Made by a program: the position numbers and the translations under genes. A stretch of DNA of 46,059 bases, taken from Saprospiraceae bacterium. GTDB lineage: Bacteria > Bacteroidota > Bacteroidia > Chitinophagales > Saprospiraceae. Numbering within the stretch: the first letter of the stretch is position 1; each line of letters opens with the position of its first letter. Positions 8,769 to 18,532 of the stretch are shown in pieces. The stretch is from positions 1 to 46,059 of the forward strand of contig JALSPW010000110.1 in assembly GCA_026985735.1 (NCBI GenBank), in the 5' to 3' direction. The notes under the pieces are model-generated. The model had not been told where the DNA came from. It ran no database searches and saw nothing but the letters and a program-made list of their open reading frames with translations.

Positions 8769-11576
8769 TTAAAAATCCATAATAATTCTAATATTTATGG
8801 GATTTTGTCCCTTATCTATATCAAATAAATAATCAATACCAAAACCCAAAGGTATTGTTCCTGCTCTAAAATATGCATTATCAAACAAAAATTCAATTCC
8901 GGCCGATCTTTTATACAGCGGGCCTGCATAAGTCCTTTCAACTCGATCAATATCAAAATATAGATTTGCTCTTATTCTCTTGACAAATACAAATTTGCCA
9001 AGTGCTATATCAGGATATATAAGCGGGAGTGAATAATTGACCTTCAAACCATTTACCAAATTATCAACAGCGTATAAACCATATCCCCTGGCAAAATAAT
9101 ATTGAGACACTTCTGATAATATCCTTTTTTTACCCGACAGAGATAAAAAATTATATCTAAGCCTAAAACTGTGATTATCAAAAATACCCGGTAAATATAT
9201 CTTGGCATATCCCATAATACTATTAAAACCGTAATCAAAATTCAAATCACCTAAGCGCATACTCAAATCATATCCTAAATCAGTGTATAACGACCTGTAT
9301 GAACTTTTTTTATGATTGGAATAAAACAATTCAAAATTCAAATAACTATCCGTTTTATTATCCAACTCCTCATTACCTGAATTCCAATACTGCGAAATAT
9401 TATAGCTTAATTTTGCATTAATTTCTTTATCTATATTTAATCTGGTATATTTCAAAGGAATTGACACGGAGGCTTTTATTTGATTGTAATTAATTATATA
9501 CTCTTTTCCTTCTATAATTTGATGCATATTGAATTTAGGTTCTAAACCAAGTGAAAGTACCGGATACCATCCACCATAGTTGATATAGGTCCCAAATGAA
9601 AATGATTTGTCATTGGAATTATATTTCGGAATCAAACTCAAAGACATCTTATCCAATTCATCATTGGATTGAAATACTGCCGCCAATTCAGGATACCCAG
9701 GCAAAGGATACCAGGAATGGAAATTTATCAAATGACCAACCGGATTATAGTTTTTGATTTCGTATTTGTTTTTTGCAATCTTTTGTAATATTGAACCTCC
9801 TTCCTCTTTTATAATTTTTTCATCCACTATATCATAATCCCTATCCAATTTACCTCTTCCCAACTTATCAAATACAGTATTGAAATCTTTTACTTTTAAA
9901 ACCGTATTATCAAATATTATATTACAATACGCCAATTTACCATTTATGGACAAATCGGGACTAAATGCAGCATAATTCTCATTTTGATTGAACTTATAAA
10001 TTTTTCCATTACTAATATCATAATAATACAAAGTTTGTTTATCGCGAATATTCAAATCAGGTGCAGAGAAAAAAACTTTTTTATCCATATATCTCAAATC
10101 TTGTATTGTCGTATAAGTAAACGGCACCAATTCCGATATTAAACGGGATGCCAAATCTATTTCAACAATGGCATTTTTATTATTGTGTCTTGCCACGCTA
10201 ACAATATGATTAGAATCCACCCAATCCAAATAGCTAAAAAAATAATTATCCGGATTATCCAACATTTTTATTCTCGCTCCAGTCTTAGCATCAAGAATCA
10301 AAATATTGTATTTCATATCACCGGTAGCTTCAAAAACACATATTTTATCCCCGTCAGGAGAAATAGCAGGAGAAAAATAATTTTTCCCTCGGGTTAGTTT
10401 TTTTAAATGTTTGGATTTGATATCATATCTATAAATATTAGAATGGCTCAAATAAGCCCATCTTGGATTCTTGTTAATTTCACTCCATATAATCTTTTTC
10501 CCGTCTGTATCAAATTGACCGAAATTATAGCTTACGGGGATAATGCTTTTTTCTTTTTTATTTTTTATATTTATTTCAATGAATTTAGCCGATTTATCGA
10601 AACTACTTTTAATCGCAATAATTCTATTTTTTGAAATAAAATGTGGTCCGGAATAATAAGCCGGATTTTTCGTATCAATCTCACTTATATAATCATCTGG
10701 AACATAATTCACTAAAAATGCCTTACCTGAATTATTATCTTTATATGACTCAACTATCTGAGAATACATCTCTTTAGTTGAATAGCCCGTATAATTCTCC
10801 AAGGCCCTTGAGAAAGGCCATATTATTGACTTATAAGCAACCGCATCTGAAAAAACATTTCGCCAAATATCATTGCCGAACTTCCGCCTCCCAAAATTGA
10901 CCATCTGATATCCAAGTGCATAATGATCAGGCACATAATTTCTGAATGACCCACAGCGCATTTTTTCATATCCAAATGGCTTTTTATTGTTCATTATAGT
11001 CAGAAAACGGGATTTAAACATAGGCAACCTTCCTCTTCCCGAATGGCTTAAAGCGGTCTCTTGCTGCACTGCATCTCCTTCCCAAAACCAATTCGGTACC
11101 GAGGCAAACATTCCAAAAGCCCAGAAATAGTCTCCAAAAACAAATTTTGCAATACCGGTTACCCCATGTCTTGAATTATTCATTTGTATAACATGCCTGT
11201 ATTCATGAATACCAAGCAAATCCAGCCAATCTACAGAACCAGCAAAAGGATATTGAGATGACATAGTAAAAAATTTGGAATGATAAGGTGCAGGTCGTAC
11301 AAACCCATTGGATTCCGCTACGGTATTAATAAGAAAAATATCGATTTTATGACTTTTTAGCCCTAGGGAGCTAATATTATTTTTAGCCTGATAATGTATT
11401 AGATTAGTTAATCTTTCTGCTTGTGACTCAAGCCCTTCCGGAAAAACCACTCTGACGGTATCCGTATTGATTTGCTTCCATTTGATCCCGGAAGGAATTG
11501 TTCCAATATCTTCCACATTTTGACCATAAGAGCTAATTGATAAAAAAAATGCAAAAAAGTAAATTAATTTTTTCAT
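8769..11576 (-). CDS. Secreted peptidase-MA-like / beta-propeller / outer-membrane barrel protein (HExxH intact)
   Basis: Predicted envelope protein of 935 residues with signal peptide 1-19 (SISSYGQ). Residues about 30-190 look like a gluzincin (peptidase MA) domain. HEYRH at 124-128 fits HExxH, and WFWEGDA with Glu166 is a plausible third zinc ligand. Residues about 300-600 contain TolB/PD40-like propeller repeats (for example SPAISPDGDKICVFE). The C-terminal third is beta-rich, has an Omp85-like loop-6 signature (ARGYGLY near residue 828, then LKVNYSLPL) and ends in Phe (IIMDF). I infer a barrel-anchored metalloprotease facing the periplasm. It is divergent from the related 1076-residue gene. 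Substrate unknown; the barrel assignment is the least certain part. Confidence 0.75.
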   Translation of the reverse strand: MKKLIYFFAFFLSISSYGQNVEDIGTIPSGIKWKQINTDTVRVVFPEGLESQAERLTNLIHYQAKNNISSLGLKSHKIDIFLINTVAESNGFVRPAPYHSKFFTMSSQYPFAGSVDWLDLLGIHEYRHVIQMNNSRHGVTGIAKFVFGDYFWAFGMFASVPNWFWEGDAVQQETALSHSGRGRLPMFKSRFLTIMNNKKPFGYEKMRCGSFRNYVPDHYALGYQMVNFGRRKFGNDIWRNVFSDAVAYKSIIWPFSRALENYTGYSTKEMYSQIVESYKDNNSGKAFLVNYVPDDYISEIDTKNPAYYSGPHFISKNRIIAIKSSFDKSAKFIEINIKNKKEKSIIPVSYNFGQFDTDGKKIIWSEINKNPRWAYLSHSNIYRYDIKSKHLKKLTRGKNYFSPAISPDGDKICVFEATGDMKYNILILDAKTGARIKMLDNPDNYFFSYLDWVDSNHIVSVARHNNKNAIVEIDLASRLISELVPFTYTTIQDLRYMDKKVFFSAPDLNIRDKQTLYYYDISNGKIYKFNQNENYAAFSPDLSINGKLAYCNIIFDNTVLKVKDFNTVFDKLGRGKLDRDYDIVDEKIIKEEGGSILQKIAKNKYEIKNYNPVGHLINFHSWYPLPGYPELAAVFQSNDELDKMSLSLIPKYNSNDKSFSFGTYINYGGWYPVLSLGLEPKFNMHQIIEGKEYIINYNQIKASVSIPLKYTRLNIDKEINAKLSYNISQYWNSGNEELDNKTDSYLNFELFYSNHKKSSYRSLYTDLGYDLSMRLGDLNFDYGFNSIMGYAKIYLPGIFDNHSFRLRYNFLSLSGKKRILSEVSQYYFARGYGLYAVDNLVNGLKVNYSLPLIYPDIALGKFVFVKRIRANLYFDIDRVERTYAGPLYKRSAGIEFLFDNAYFRAGTIPLGFGIDYLFDIDKGQNPINIRIIMDF

Positions 11577-11686
11577 CTCTATGAATTTTCCATTTAAATA
11601 ATTGCTTGGGTAAATTACAAGAAAAAATAACTAAAATTCTGTCAATCTCACTCTTCATCATAAGTTATAAATTCGATTATTATGTA

Positions 11687-11694
11687 CAAATTTA
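11687..11694 (-). promoter_or_regulatory. Possible -7 box for the 8769-11576 gene
   Basis: The minus strand reads TAAATTTG, an exact TAnnTTTG match about 110 nt upstream of the start codon. I see no TTTG at the expected -33 spacing, so this is weaker than the facing promoter. Confidence 0.35.
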
Positions 11695-11712
11695 GCATTT
11701 CACCGAAATTAT

Positions 11713-11744
11713 TTTGAATTTTTCATTATAAATATTTAATTTTG
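11713..11744 (+). promoter_or_regulatory. Promoter of the 11800-15030 gene (TTTG-N20-TAATTTTG)
   Basis: TTTG at 11713-11716 and TAATTTTG at 11737-11744 are separated by exactly 20 nt, matching the Bacteroidota housekeeping promoter pattern. Transcription would start near 11750, giving a leader of about 50 nt. Confidence 0.65.
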
Positions 11745-11799
11745 ATAAATATCACAAATGTAACTACACAGTCAGAGGGATTTTGAAATAAAAAAAATT

Positions 11800-14700
11800 A
11801 TGTTATACAAAAGAAAAAATACCATATTTATAATTTCACTAATTTATTGTATTATTTTTTTTATTCCAAATTTAATAAATGCACAAACTATCAATACTAA
11901 ATTCGGTAAAAACCGTGTGCAATACAAAGAGGTTTTTAATGATTGGTGGATGTATGAAAATGAACATTATATAATTTATTGGTATGGGAAAGAGAGGAAT
12001 ATTGCAAAAACAGCTGTACTACTTTCACAAATATCATATAGTGACATTGAAGATATACTTGATTTTAAAATAAACAAAAAAATCCAGATAATTATATATT
12101 CAAATATTTCTGATTTCAAGCAAAGCAATTTAGGCATTAAAGATGACGAAAATAAATTTTCCGGTCCGGGTGTTACTAAATTTTACAATAACAGAGTTGT
12201 TGTATATTTCGATGGAAATCACAATAACCTGCTTTCGCAAATCAGAAAAGGAACAGCTGAAGTATTTATTAAAAATATGTTCTCGGATATGACATTTGAG
12301 AATATTTATAAGAAACTTATATATTCCGATTTTCCCGAGTGGTTTACAAAAGGCATAATTAACTTTTTATCAGATAGGTGGACAATTGAAGATGATGAAA
12401 ATTTGAGAAATATATTTTTATTGAAAAAACCTACTGATATCTCTTTTAATATCTTAAGTAAAAATATTCCGTCACTTGCCGGAAAGTCTTTTTTTTATTT
12501 CTTATCACAAAAATACGGAACTGAAAAAATTTCGGATATTTTTTATCTCGTCAGAATTTCAAGGAATGTAGAAGCTTCAGTTCTACCTGTTTTAGATAAA
12601 TCCCTACCAGAATTATTCTATGAATGGAAACAATATTATGCAAATAATTATGAAAGATACAACAACCAAGACAAAGAATCATCAGATAAAAACGGTATTT
12701 TATCCCTAAAATCCCAATATCCGTTTACATCCCTGTCCTTAAGTTCAAACACAAGATATCTTTCTTATGCAATAAATAATGCCGGTAAAACAGACCTGTA
12801 TATTTATGATACAGAAAAACATAAAAAGAAAAAATTATTATCAACAGGTTATATAAATACAATTCAGGAAACAGATTATAATTATCCGGTGTGTCATTTT
12901 AATAAAGAAAATACAAAATTATATATCGTTTTTGAAAAAAAAGGAGATTTACGTTTGAGAATTGTAAATATCAAATCCTTTACCTATTTTGAACAAATTC
13001 TCGCTCCCGAGTATAATCGTATTTATAGCCTGGATATATTGGACTCTGAGAATCTGATTTTAAATGGAAATACCGATGGATATCCCGATATCTTTTTGTA
13101 CAATATTAAAACGAGACAAAGCAAAAGATTGACAAATGATTTTTGGGATAATCTCGATGCAAGATTAGTTAAAAAAGGTAATCAAATAGGTATTTTATTT
13201 TCATCAAACAGAAAAAACACTTCTTCCAAAATACAATATCTTGACACTCTTCCTCCCATTGGAACTTTTGATCTTTTTTTTATGGATTTAAAAGACAGTA
13301 AAATTTCCAAATTAACTAATACAAAAGAAATAAATGAAAGATACGGGTTTTTACAAAATAATCATTTGATTTATACTTCAGATGAAACAGGTATTAACAA
13401 TATAAAAAAAGAAAATATTCAAAGCCATAATTCCGGATTTATAAGTAATACTCCCGGAAATATTTTAAGGTTATGCTCTCAAAACAATCATGTTTTTTAT
13501 ACATATAAAGTTCTTTGCGACTATTATCTGATATTGAAAAAAAATAAAACCCGAAATTTTGAAATTCCGGTAACTTCATATTTCAAAGAAACAAACAAAA
13601 CAACAGAGATTGAAAATACAATTCAAAATAAAAATCTTTCCGGTTCCGGTGTTTTTGAAATCGATTCCGGGCTTTTATTTCAATCGGATTTTAAAGACCC
13701 TCAACTTGGTTCAAAAGAAGAATACTCCACTCGCAGAGATACATTTGAAAAAAATCGGAAATTCAAATTTGAAAGATTCAATTCATCAAGAGCAGTTGCC
13801 TCCCGTTTAAGATTTTCATTTTCCGACCTTATAACAAAAATAGATAACGAGCCATTATTTGATGGGATGGAAGCATACACAAGTGAAAAAAACAATACTT
13901 TTGGCCAACCTACAAGTTTGTTATTAAAAATGAGAGTAAAAGATTTATTCGAAGATTATTTTTTAGAGACAGGCATCAGAGTTTCATCCGATTTAAGAGA
14001 AAAAGAATATTTTTCGGTATTCGAAAATATCAAACATAAAATTGACTGGCAATATGCCTATTACAGAAAAACAAGATCCAATTATCAATTCAACAGAACA
14101 AATTTCATAGACAAATACAGAATGATTATCAATATGGGACAAATCAGAGCTAAATACCCATTTGATATTTACAGCAGTTTAAGCTTAACATCGGGAATGC
14201 GTTTTGACAAAACCCTAGTACTCGCATCGGATACCATTTCATTGAATAATGCCGGAATAAACGAACAGCGTTTGAGTTTACAAATGGAATATATATTTGA
14301 CAATACTTCAAAAACAGGAGTTAATAGTCTCATAGGAAACAGGTCCAAGGTATTCATAAAAGGATACAATAAAATGGAAATAAGATTAAATACACCCGGA
14401 TTATTCAATATATCAAAAGGATTTTCTGCTGTCATTGGTTTTGACACCAGGCAGTATTATCAAATATTTGGAAAAAGCACTCTGGCTTTTCGTCTTAGTG
14501 GACAGACTTCTTTCGGTACGGAAAGTAATTTATATTTTTTAGGAGGCATGGAAAATTGGATGTTTTCCTATAATGACGACTTGGTTCCATTTCCTGAAAG
14601 TGACCGGTATGCATTCAGGATTTTGATTGCCAATATGAGAGGATTCGGATACAATGCCAGAAACGGTTCCTCATATATTTTATCAAATAATGAATTAAGA

Positions 14701-15030
14701 ATTCCCGTTTTTCAGTATTTTTTTAGTAACCGGATTAAAAAAGCATTTATCAGAGACTTTCAAATTACAGGATTTTTTGATTTGGGTACAGCCTGGAGAG
14801 GATTGTCACCGTTCTCGGAAGACAATCCATCAAACACAAGAGTTGTCGAAGTGCCACCGTCTATAAAAATCAAGTTAAAATATTATGCAGATCCTATGAT
14901 TGCAGGATATGGTTTTGGCATCAGAACCACCTTATTCGGATATTTTTTAAAACTGGATTATGCCTGGGGAATTGAAACTCGAACAATACAAAAACCTGTT
15001 TTATATTTTACAATGGGAACTGATTTTTAA
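11800..15030 (+). CDS. Degenerate peptidase-MA-like / beta-propeller / Omp85-like barrel protein
   Basis: Large predicted outer-membrane protein (1076 residues) with signal peptide about 1-29. It matches the layout of the divergent neighbour but is catalytically broken. Where HExxH is expected it has KGTAE (150-154), and the downstream PEWFTKG (179-185) has Lys in place of the ligand Glu. Propeller-like repeats follow (LSLSSNTRYLSYAINNAGKTDLYIYD, ILFSSNRK). The C-terminus carries Omp85-like features: MRGFGYNARNG near residue 946, NNELRIPVF, FFDLGTAW, and a final YFTMGTDF ending in Phe. I infer a scaffold or substrate-recognition protein rather than a protease. Its stop codon is 7 nt from the convergent htrA-like stop. 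Molecular role unknown. Confidence 0.72.
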   Translation: MLYKRKNTIFIISLIYCIIFFIPNLINAQTINTKFGKNRVQYKEVFNDWWMYENEHYIIYWYGKERNIAKTAVLLSQISYSDIEDILDFKINKKIQIIIYSNISDFKQSNLGIKDDENKFSGPGVTKFYNNRVVVYFDGNHNNLLSQIRKGTAEVFIKNMFSDMTFENIYKKLIYSDFPEWFTKGIINFLSDRWTIEDDENLRNIFLLKKPTDISFNILSKNIPSLAGKSFFYFLSQKYGTEKISDIFYLVRISRNVEASVLPVLDKSLPELFYEWKQYYANNYERYNNQDKESSDKNGILSLKSQYPFTSLSLSSNTRYLSYAINNAGKTDLYIYDTEKHKKKKLLSTGYINTIQETDYNYPVCHFNKENTKLYIVFEKKGDLRLRIVNIKSFTYFEQILAPEYNRIYSLDILDSENLILNGNTDGYPDIFLYNIKTRQSKRLTNDFWDNLDARLVKKGNQIGILFSSNRKNTSSKIQYLDTLPPIGTFDLFFMDLKDSKISKLTNTKEINERYGFLQNNHLIYTSDETGINNIKKENIQSHNSGFISNTPGNILRLCSQNNHVFYTYKVLCDYYLILKKNKTRNFEIPVTSYFKETNKTTEIENTIQNKNLSGSGVFEIDSGLLFQSDFKDPQLGSKEEYSTRRDTFEKNRKFKFERFNSSRAVASRLRFSFSDLITKIDNEPLFDGMEAYTSEKNNTFGQPTSLLLKMRVKDLFEDYFLETGIRVSSDLREKEYFSVFENIKHKIDWQYAYYRKTRSNYQFNRTNFIDKYRMIINMGQIRAKYPFDIYSSLSLTSGMRFDKTLVLASDTISLNNAGINEQRLSLQMEYIFDNTSKTGVNSLIGNRSKVFIKGYNKMEIRLNTPGLFNISKGFSAVIGFDTRQYYQIFGKSTLAFRLSGQTSFGTESNLYFLGGMENWMFSYNDDLVPFPESDRYAFRILIANMRGFGYNARNGSSYILSNNELRIPVFQYFFSNRIKKAFIRDFQITGFFDLGTAWRGLSPFSEDNPSNTRVVEVPPSIKIKLKYYADPMIAGYGFGIRTTLFGYFLKLDYAWGIETRTIQKPVLYFTMGTDF

Positions 15031-15037
15031 TTCAATA

Positions 15038-16393
15038 TTATTGCTCCAGCACATATTTAAATTTACCCGGATAGTTTTTATAATAGCCTTTTAAAATCAC
15101 TGCGGAATTTATTGATTTTAATTCCTTGACAAAATCATCAACATTCGTTATCTTACTGCCATTTATCGAAGTAATATAAAATCCCGGTTCCATATTAATA
15201 TTTGCAATTTTACTTCCTTTTCTCACACTAACCACATATACCCCGGTAAAATTATTATCTTTTTCTTTACTTGTCAAATCCCTTAAGATAAGTCCCATAT
15301 CATAAAATATCTTATCTTTTCGATTTGAAATAAGTTCGGTAGTACGGAATAAATTCTTTAATACGATTTTAAAGTTCTTTATTTTATTATCTCTTGAAAC
15401 CGATAACTTCACTATCTCCCCGGGACTATGCTCGGCTATTTTTCCGGTAAATTGCGAAACATTTACAATTTTCATGCTATCCATACCAATAATGATATCT
15501 CCTGCTACCAATCCCGCAGCATCCCCTGCCCCACCATTATCTACCCTCTCTATTAAAACCCCGCTTCCATTCTTCCGGTCTATCACTGACAGACCTATCC
15601 AAGCTTTTTGTACAGTTCCGTAATTGATCAAATCAAAAGCAATCTTTTTTACGATATTGGAAGGAATTGCAAAAGAATAACCCTTATAATCATTTTTCCC
15701 ACTGACAATTGCCGATATCATACCAGCAAGTTTACCTTCGGCATCTAACATAACTCCCCCGCTATTTCCCGGATTGGCAACAGCATCTGTCTGTATATAA
15801 TTTTCGATTCCAAAATTGTTTCTAAGACCAAGATCCCTGTTTAAAGCGCTAACTATTCCGGCTGAAACCGAGTTTCTCAATTTATAAGGACTACCGATAA
15901 CCAATATCCAATCTCCCGGTTTTAAATTGTCAGAATTACCAAAAAAGATAAAAGGAAAATTTTTCCCCTCAATTTTAATTACCGCTATATCAGTATCCTC
16001 ATTCAAGGCAACCAATTCCGCATGATACTCGTGATTTTCATCATCAGTGACAAGTATCATCTCCGCATTTTCAACAACATGGGCATTTGTAACAATCTCA
16101 CCTGTCGGTAATACGAAGAATCCGGAACCTGTTTCCGATTTCAACCCTCCATCATTATCTTTTATTACCGCATGTATAAAAACAACTGCTTTCCTGTTTT
16201 TTTCGATAATATCATCAAAATTTATCTGCGAATTCAGTGATTCATATCCGGATACATTACGGGCAATACTCTTATTCTCAAAAACGATCATTGGCCTTTG
16301 AAAAAAATGGTTATATATCCCTATACCCAATACAGTAATAATCGTTGAGATCACCAGTGACAAGTAAATATATTTCTTATATTCTTTGTTCAT
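15038..16393 (-). CDS. HtrA/Deg-family periplasmic serine protease, membrane anchored
   Basis: Deg proteases degrade or refold damaged envelope proteins. Seen: one N-terminal membrane segment (about 9-27) with no clear cleavage site, then a trypsin-like domain with catalytic His105 (TNAHVV), Asp135 (EDTDIAVIK) and Ser211 (NPGNSGG). A PDZ domain follows (about 255-345; GVLIERVDNGGAGDAAGLVAGDIIIGMDS) and a second weaker PDZ-like segment (about 375-445; VRKGSKIANINMEPGFYITSINGSKI). At 451 residues it is usual for DegP/DegQ relatives. It converges with the pseudo-peptidase gene, leaving 7 nt between stops. Upstream lies the palindromic repeat copy 1. I cannot tell DegP, DegQ and DegS types apart. 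Confidence 0.93.
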   Translation of the reverse strand: MNKEYKKYIYLSLVISTIITVLGIGIYNHFFQRPMIVFENKSIARNVSGYESLNSQINFDDIIEKNRKAVVFIHAVIKDNDGGLKSETGSGFFVLPTGEIVTNAHVVENAEMILVTDDENHEYHAELVALNEDTDIAVIKIEGKNFPFIFFGNSDNLKPGDWILVIGSPYKLRNSVSAGIVSALNRDLGLRNNFGIENYIQTDAVANPGNSGGVMLDAEGKLAGMISAIVSGKNDYKGYSFAIPSNIVKKIAFDLINYGTVQKAWIGLSVIDRKNGSGVLIERVDNGGAGDAAGLVAGDIIIGMDSMKIVNVSQFTGKIAEHSPGEIVKLSVSRDNKIKNFKIVLKNLFRTTELISNRKDKIFYDMGLILRDLTSKEKDNNFTGVYVVSVRKGSKIANINMEPGFYITSINGSKITNVDDFVKELKSINSAVILKGYYKNYPGKFKYVLEQ

Positions 16394-16491
16394 TGCAATA
16401 AAGAAAATTTGTTTTATTTTTGATAATTACTCATGTCGAATACTTTTATTACTAAAAATAAAATTTAAAACAAAATAATTCCATCTTATAT

Positions 16492-16567
16492 CAAACCGTT
16501 ATCAAAATGGTGAAATAGAAAAAGAAATAGTTTTTATAATCACCATAATGGCAGCAGTTTGGTATTA
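16492..16567. repeat. 76-nt imperfect palindromic repeat, copy 1
   Basis: This aligns without gaps to 21695-21770 with 64 of 76 identical positions. The ends are inverted (CAAACC / GTTTGG), with inner complementary arms ATGGTGA/TCACCAT and a centre AGAAAAA-GAAATAG-TTTTT, so the whole unit can fold as one long hairpin. It sits between the glycosyltransferase fusion and the htrA-like gene. No coding capacity. Confidence 0.75.
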
Positions 16568-16571
16568 GTAG

Positions 16572-18527
16572 TTATCTATTCTTTAAAAATAAGTGCTTTA
16601 GCAAATATTCCAAATCCATCCAAAAATTATAATTCCTCGCATATAAAACGTTAATATCATGTAAATAATTGTTTGAAATATTCTTATAAGATTTAGAAAA
16701 TACCGGTGTATAAACCCCTTTTTTCAATGCCGGCAACAGATCCAACTCTTTATCTTCTCCAATATATGAAACCCAGGTTTTTTTACCTGACAGAACTAAA
16801 AATACATTCGAAATTTCAAACTTATTGTTAAGCAATTTCAACACCGGGAAAATCAATAATAAAAACAATGCTATTATCTTATCAGTAAAATATTTGAAAA
16901 GCACTATATTCCTGTTATCAAATTTATAATTAATCTCCATACTGTAAAATTCCCCGTTGGAATTTCTATCCGAACTCCCGATAATACCAAATGATTCTTC
17001 CGGAATAATTTTAATACGTACTTTTTTCCCGATTTGCCCCATTATGTCCATCACTTTATTCATTTTAATATCTTTGAGGCAAAATATAATCTCATCGGGA
17101 TTATTGATGGAAACAATCTCTTCTATTTTATCAATATTCCCAAGATATTCCGGATTGCCTGAAATACTACCTGAAGCATCCGGAGAAATAGTTCCTAAAT
17201 AATCAAATTCCACTCCATTAATATCCATTATTCTTTTGACCCTGTCAACTTCATCATCCGAACCTGTAATTGCTATTTTTTTTAACATTTTATCAACATC
17301 AATGATACCCCGGAAGAATTGATTTAATATCAATCTGTAAATTACCAGAAAGAAAAATATCAATACGGAACTTATCAAAATAATAGCCCTGGAATATCTA
17401 ATTTGTTCCGGAAGAAGCGAATAAAATACCAGTATAATAAAAGTTGAGCCAAAAACCCCTTTTATCATATTGGTAATATAATTTTTCCTGTACCCACCAT
17501 TAAAATAAATCCCTGCTACCCACAATATTGAAAAGACAGCAAACAACAATGAGGTTTTTCCCGTATCATAATAAGACGGATTATTGAAATGAAAGTTTGC
17601 CCAAAATCCCTGCACTACAAAAAGTAAGAAAAAAAACAATAAAAAATCCGTTATCGGCAAAAAGAATCTTTTCAATAACGATTTTAAAAAATTAAAAACA
17701 ACTAAAAAAGTAACCGCAATATTAATCAAAATGAGTAAAGGATTAAACCCCTTATTACCATAATGTTTTTTAGCAAAAATGGACATTGCTTTGTAAAAAG
17801 TATTATGATATTTCAACGAACTTTTCTTGGTACTTTCACCTTTAAAATGCACTATTTTTGTCTTAGGAAAATAAATAACTTTATATCCCGATTTTTTAAT
17901 CCTGTATGAAAAATCAATATCTTCCCCATACATGAAAAAATCTTCATCCAAATACCCAACTTCTTGCAATATATCCCTGCGGATAAACATAAATGCTCCT
18001 GATAAAACATCTACTTCAGATATTTCATTTTCATCTAAAAACCCTAAATTATACTGATTAAATATCCTTGAATGCGGAAATAATTTTGACAATCCGGTCA
18101 ATCTGTAAAAAGAAGAAGCCAACGTAGGAAATCCCCGTTTGGATTCCGGCAAAAAACGTCCTTCCCCATCTATCAATTTTACACCCAGAGCTCCAACTTG
18201 ATGGTTGCTCTCCATATAATCAAATGACATGAGCAGGGTGTCTTCTTCGACAAGGGTATCCGGATTCAATAACAAAACATATTTACCTTTTGCTAATTTA
18301 AGAGCCTGATTATTAGCCTTGGCAAATCCTAAGTTTTGCTTATTGACAATTAATTTCACTTCAGGAAAATTATCCTTTACAGTCTTTACGGAATTATCTA
18401 CCGAATCATTATCAACTACAAAGACCTCAACCTTCAAATTATTTATAGATTTATAAACGGAAAGGAGACATTGTTCAAGAAAATACCTGACATTATAATT
18501 TACTATTATGATAGAAATGTCAATCAT
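16572..18527 (-). CDS. GT2 glycosyltransferase fused to a degenerate polyprenyl phosphoglycosyltransferase
   Basis: Residues 1-250 form a GT-A glycosyltransferase of family 2: SIIIVNYN start, VVDNDSVD, LLNPDT and a GEDIDFSYR catalytic-base region. About five membrane segments follow (270-410). Next is a Rossmann-like segment (KKIAITGSDDEVDRV, residues about 420-530), as found in WbaP/WcaJ-type enzymes. The C-terminal part (YFTDKIIALFLLLIFPVLKLL, VLSGKKTWVSYI) resembles the membrane hairpin of such transferases but lacks the usual PGxTGxxQ region, so that activity is probably lost. It likely acts in surface polysaccharide or O-antigen synthesis. Its ATG is 5 nt after the recR stop, so the two are co-transcribed. 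The stop lies next to the 76-nt repeat. Confidence 0.85.
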   Translation of the reverse strand: MIDISIIIVNYNVRYFLEQCLLSVYKSINNLKVEVFVVDNDSVDNSVKTVKDNFPEVKLIVNKQNLGFAKANNQALKLAKGKYVLLLNPDTLVEEDTLLMSFDYMESNHQVGALGVKLIDGEGRFLPESKRGFPTLASSFYRLTGLSKLFPHSRIFNQYNLGFLDENEISEVDVLSGAFMFIRRDILQEVGYLDEDFFMYGEDIDFSYRIKKSGYKVIYFPKTKIVHFKGESTKKSSLKYHNTFYKAMSIFAKKHYGNKGFNPLLILINIAVTFLVVFNFLKSLLKRFFLPITDFLLFFFLLFVVQGFWANFHFNNPSYYDTGKTSLLFAVFSILWVAGIYFNGGYRKNYITNMIKGVFGSTFIILVFYSLLPEQIRYSRAIILISSVLIFFFLVIYRLILNQFFRGIIDVDKMLKKIAITGSDDEVDRVKRIMDINGVEFDYLGTISPDASGSISGNPEYLGNIDKIEEIVSINNPDEIIFCLKDIKMNKVMDIMGQIGKKVRIKIIPEESFGIIGSSDRNSNGEFYSMEINYKFDNRNIVLFKYFTDKIIALFLLLIFPVLKLLNNKFEISNVFLVLSGKKTWVSYIGEDKELDLLPALKKGVYTPVFSKSYKNISNNYLHDINVLYARNYNFWMDLEYLLKHLFLKNR

Positions 18528-18532
18528 ACTAC

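Noticed and set aside
8769-15030. Reading the two propeller proteins as TolB
   Set aside because: They are far longer than TolB, have an N-terminal peptidase-like domain and a barrel-like C-terminus, and no tolQRA or pal neighbours.
15031-15037. A terminator between the convergent genes at 15030 and 15038
   Set aside because: Only 7 nt separate the stop codons; there is no room, and no hairpin is visible.
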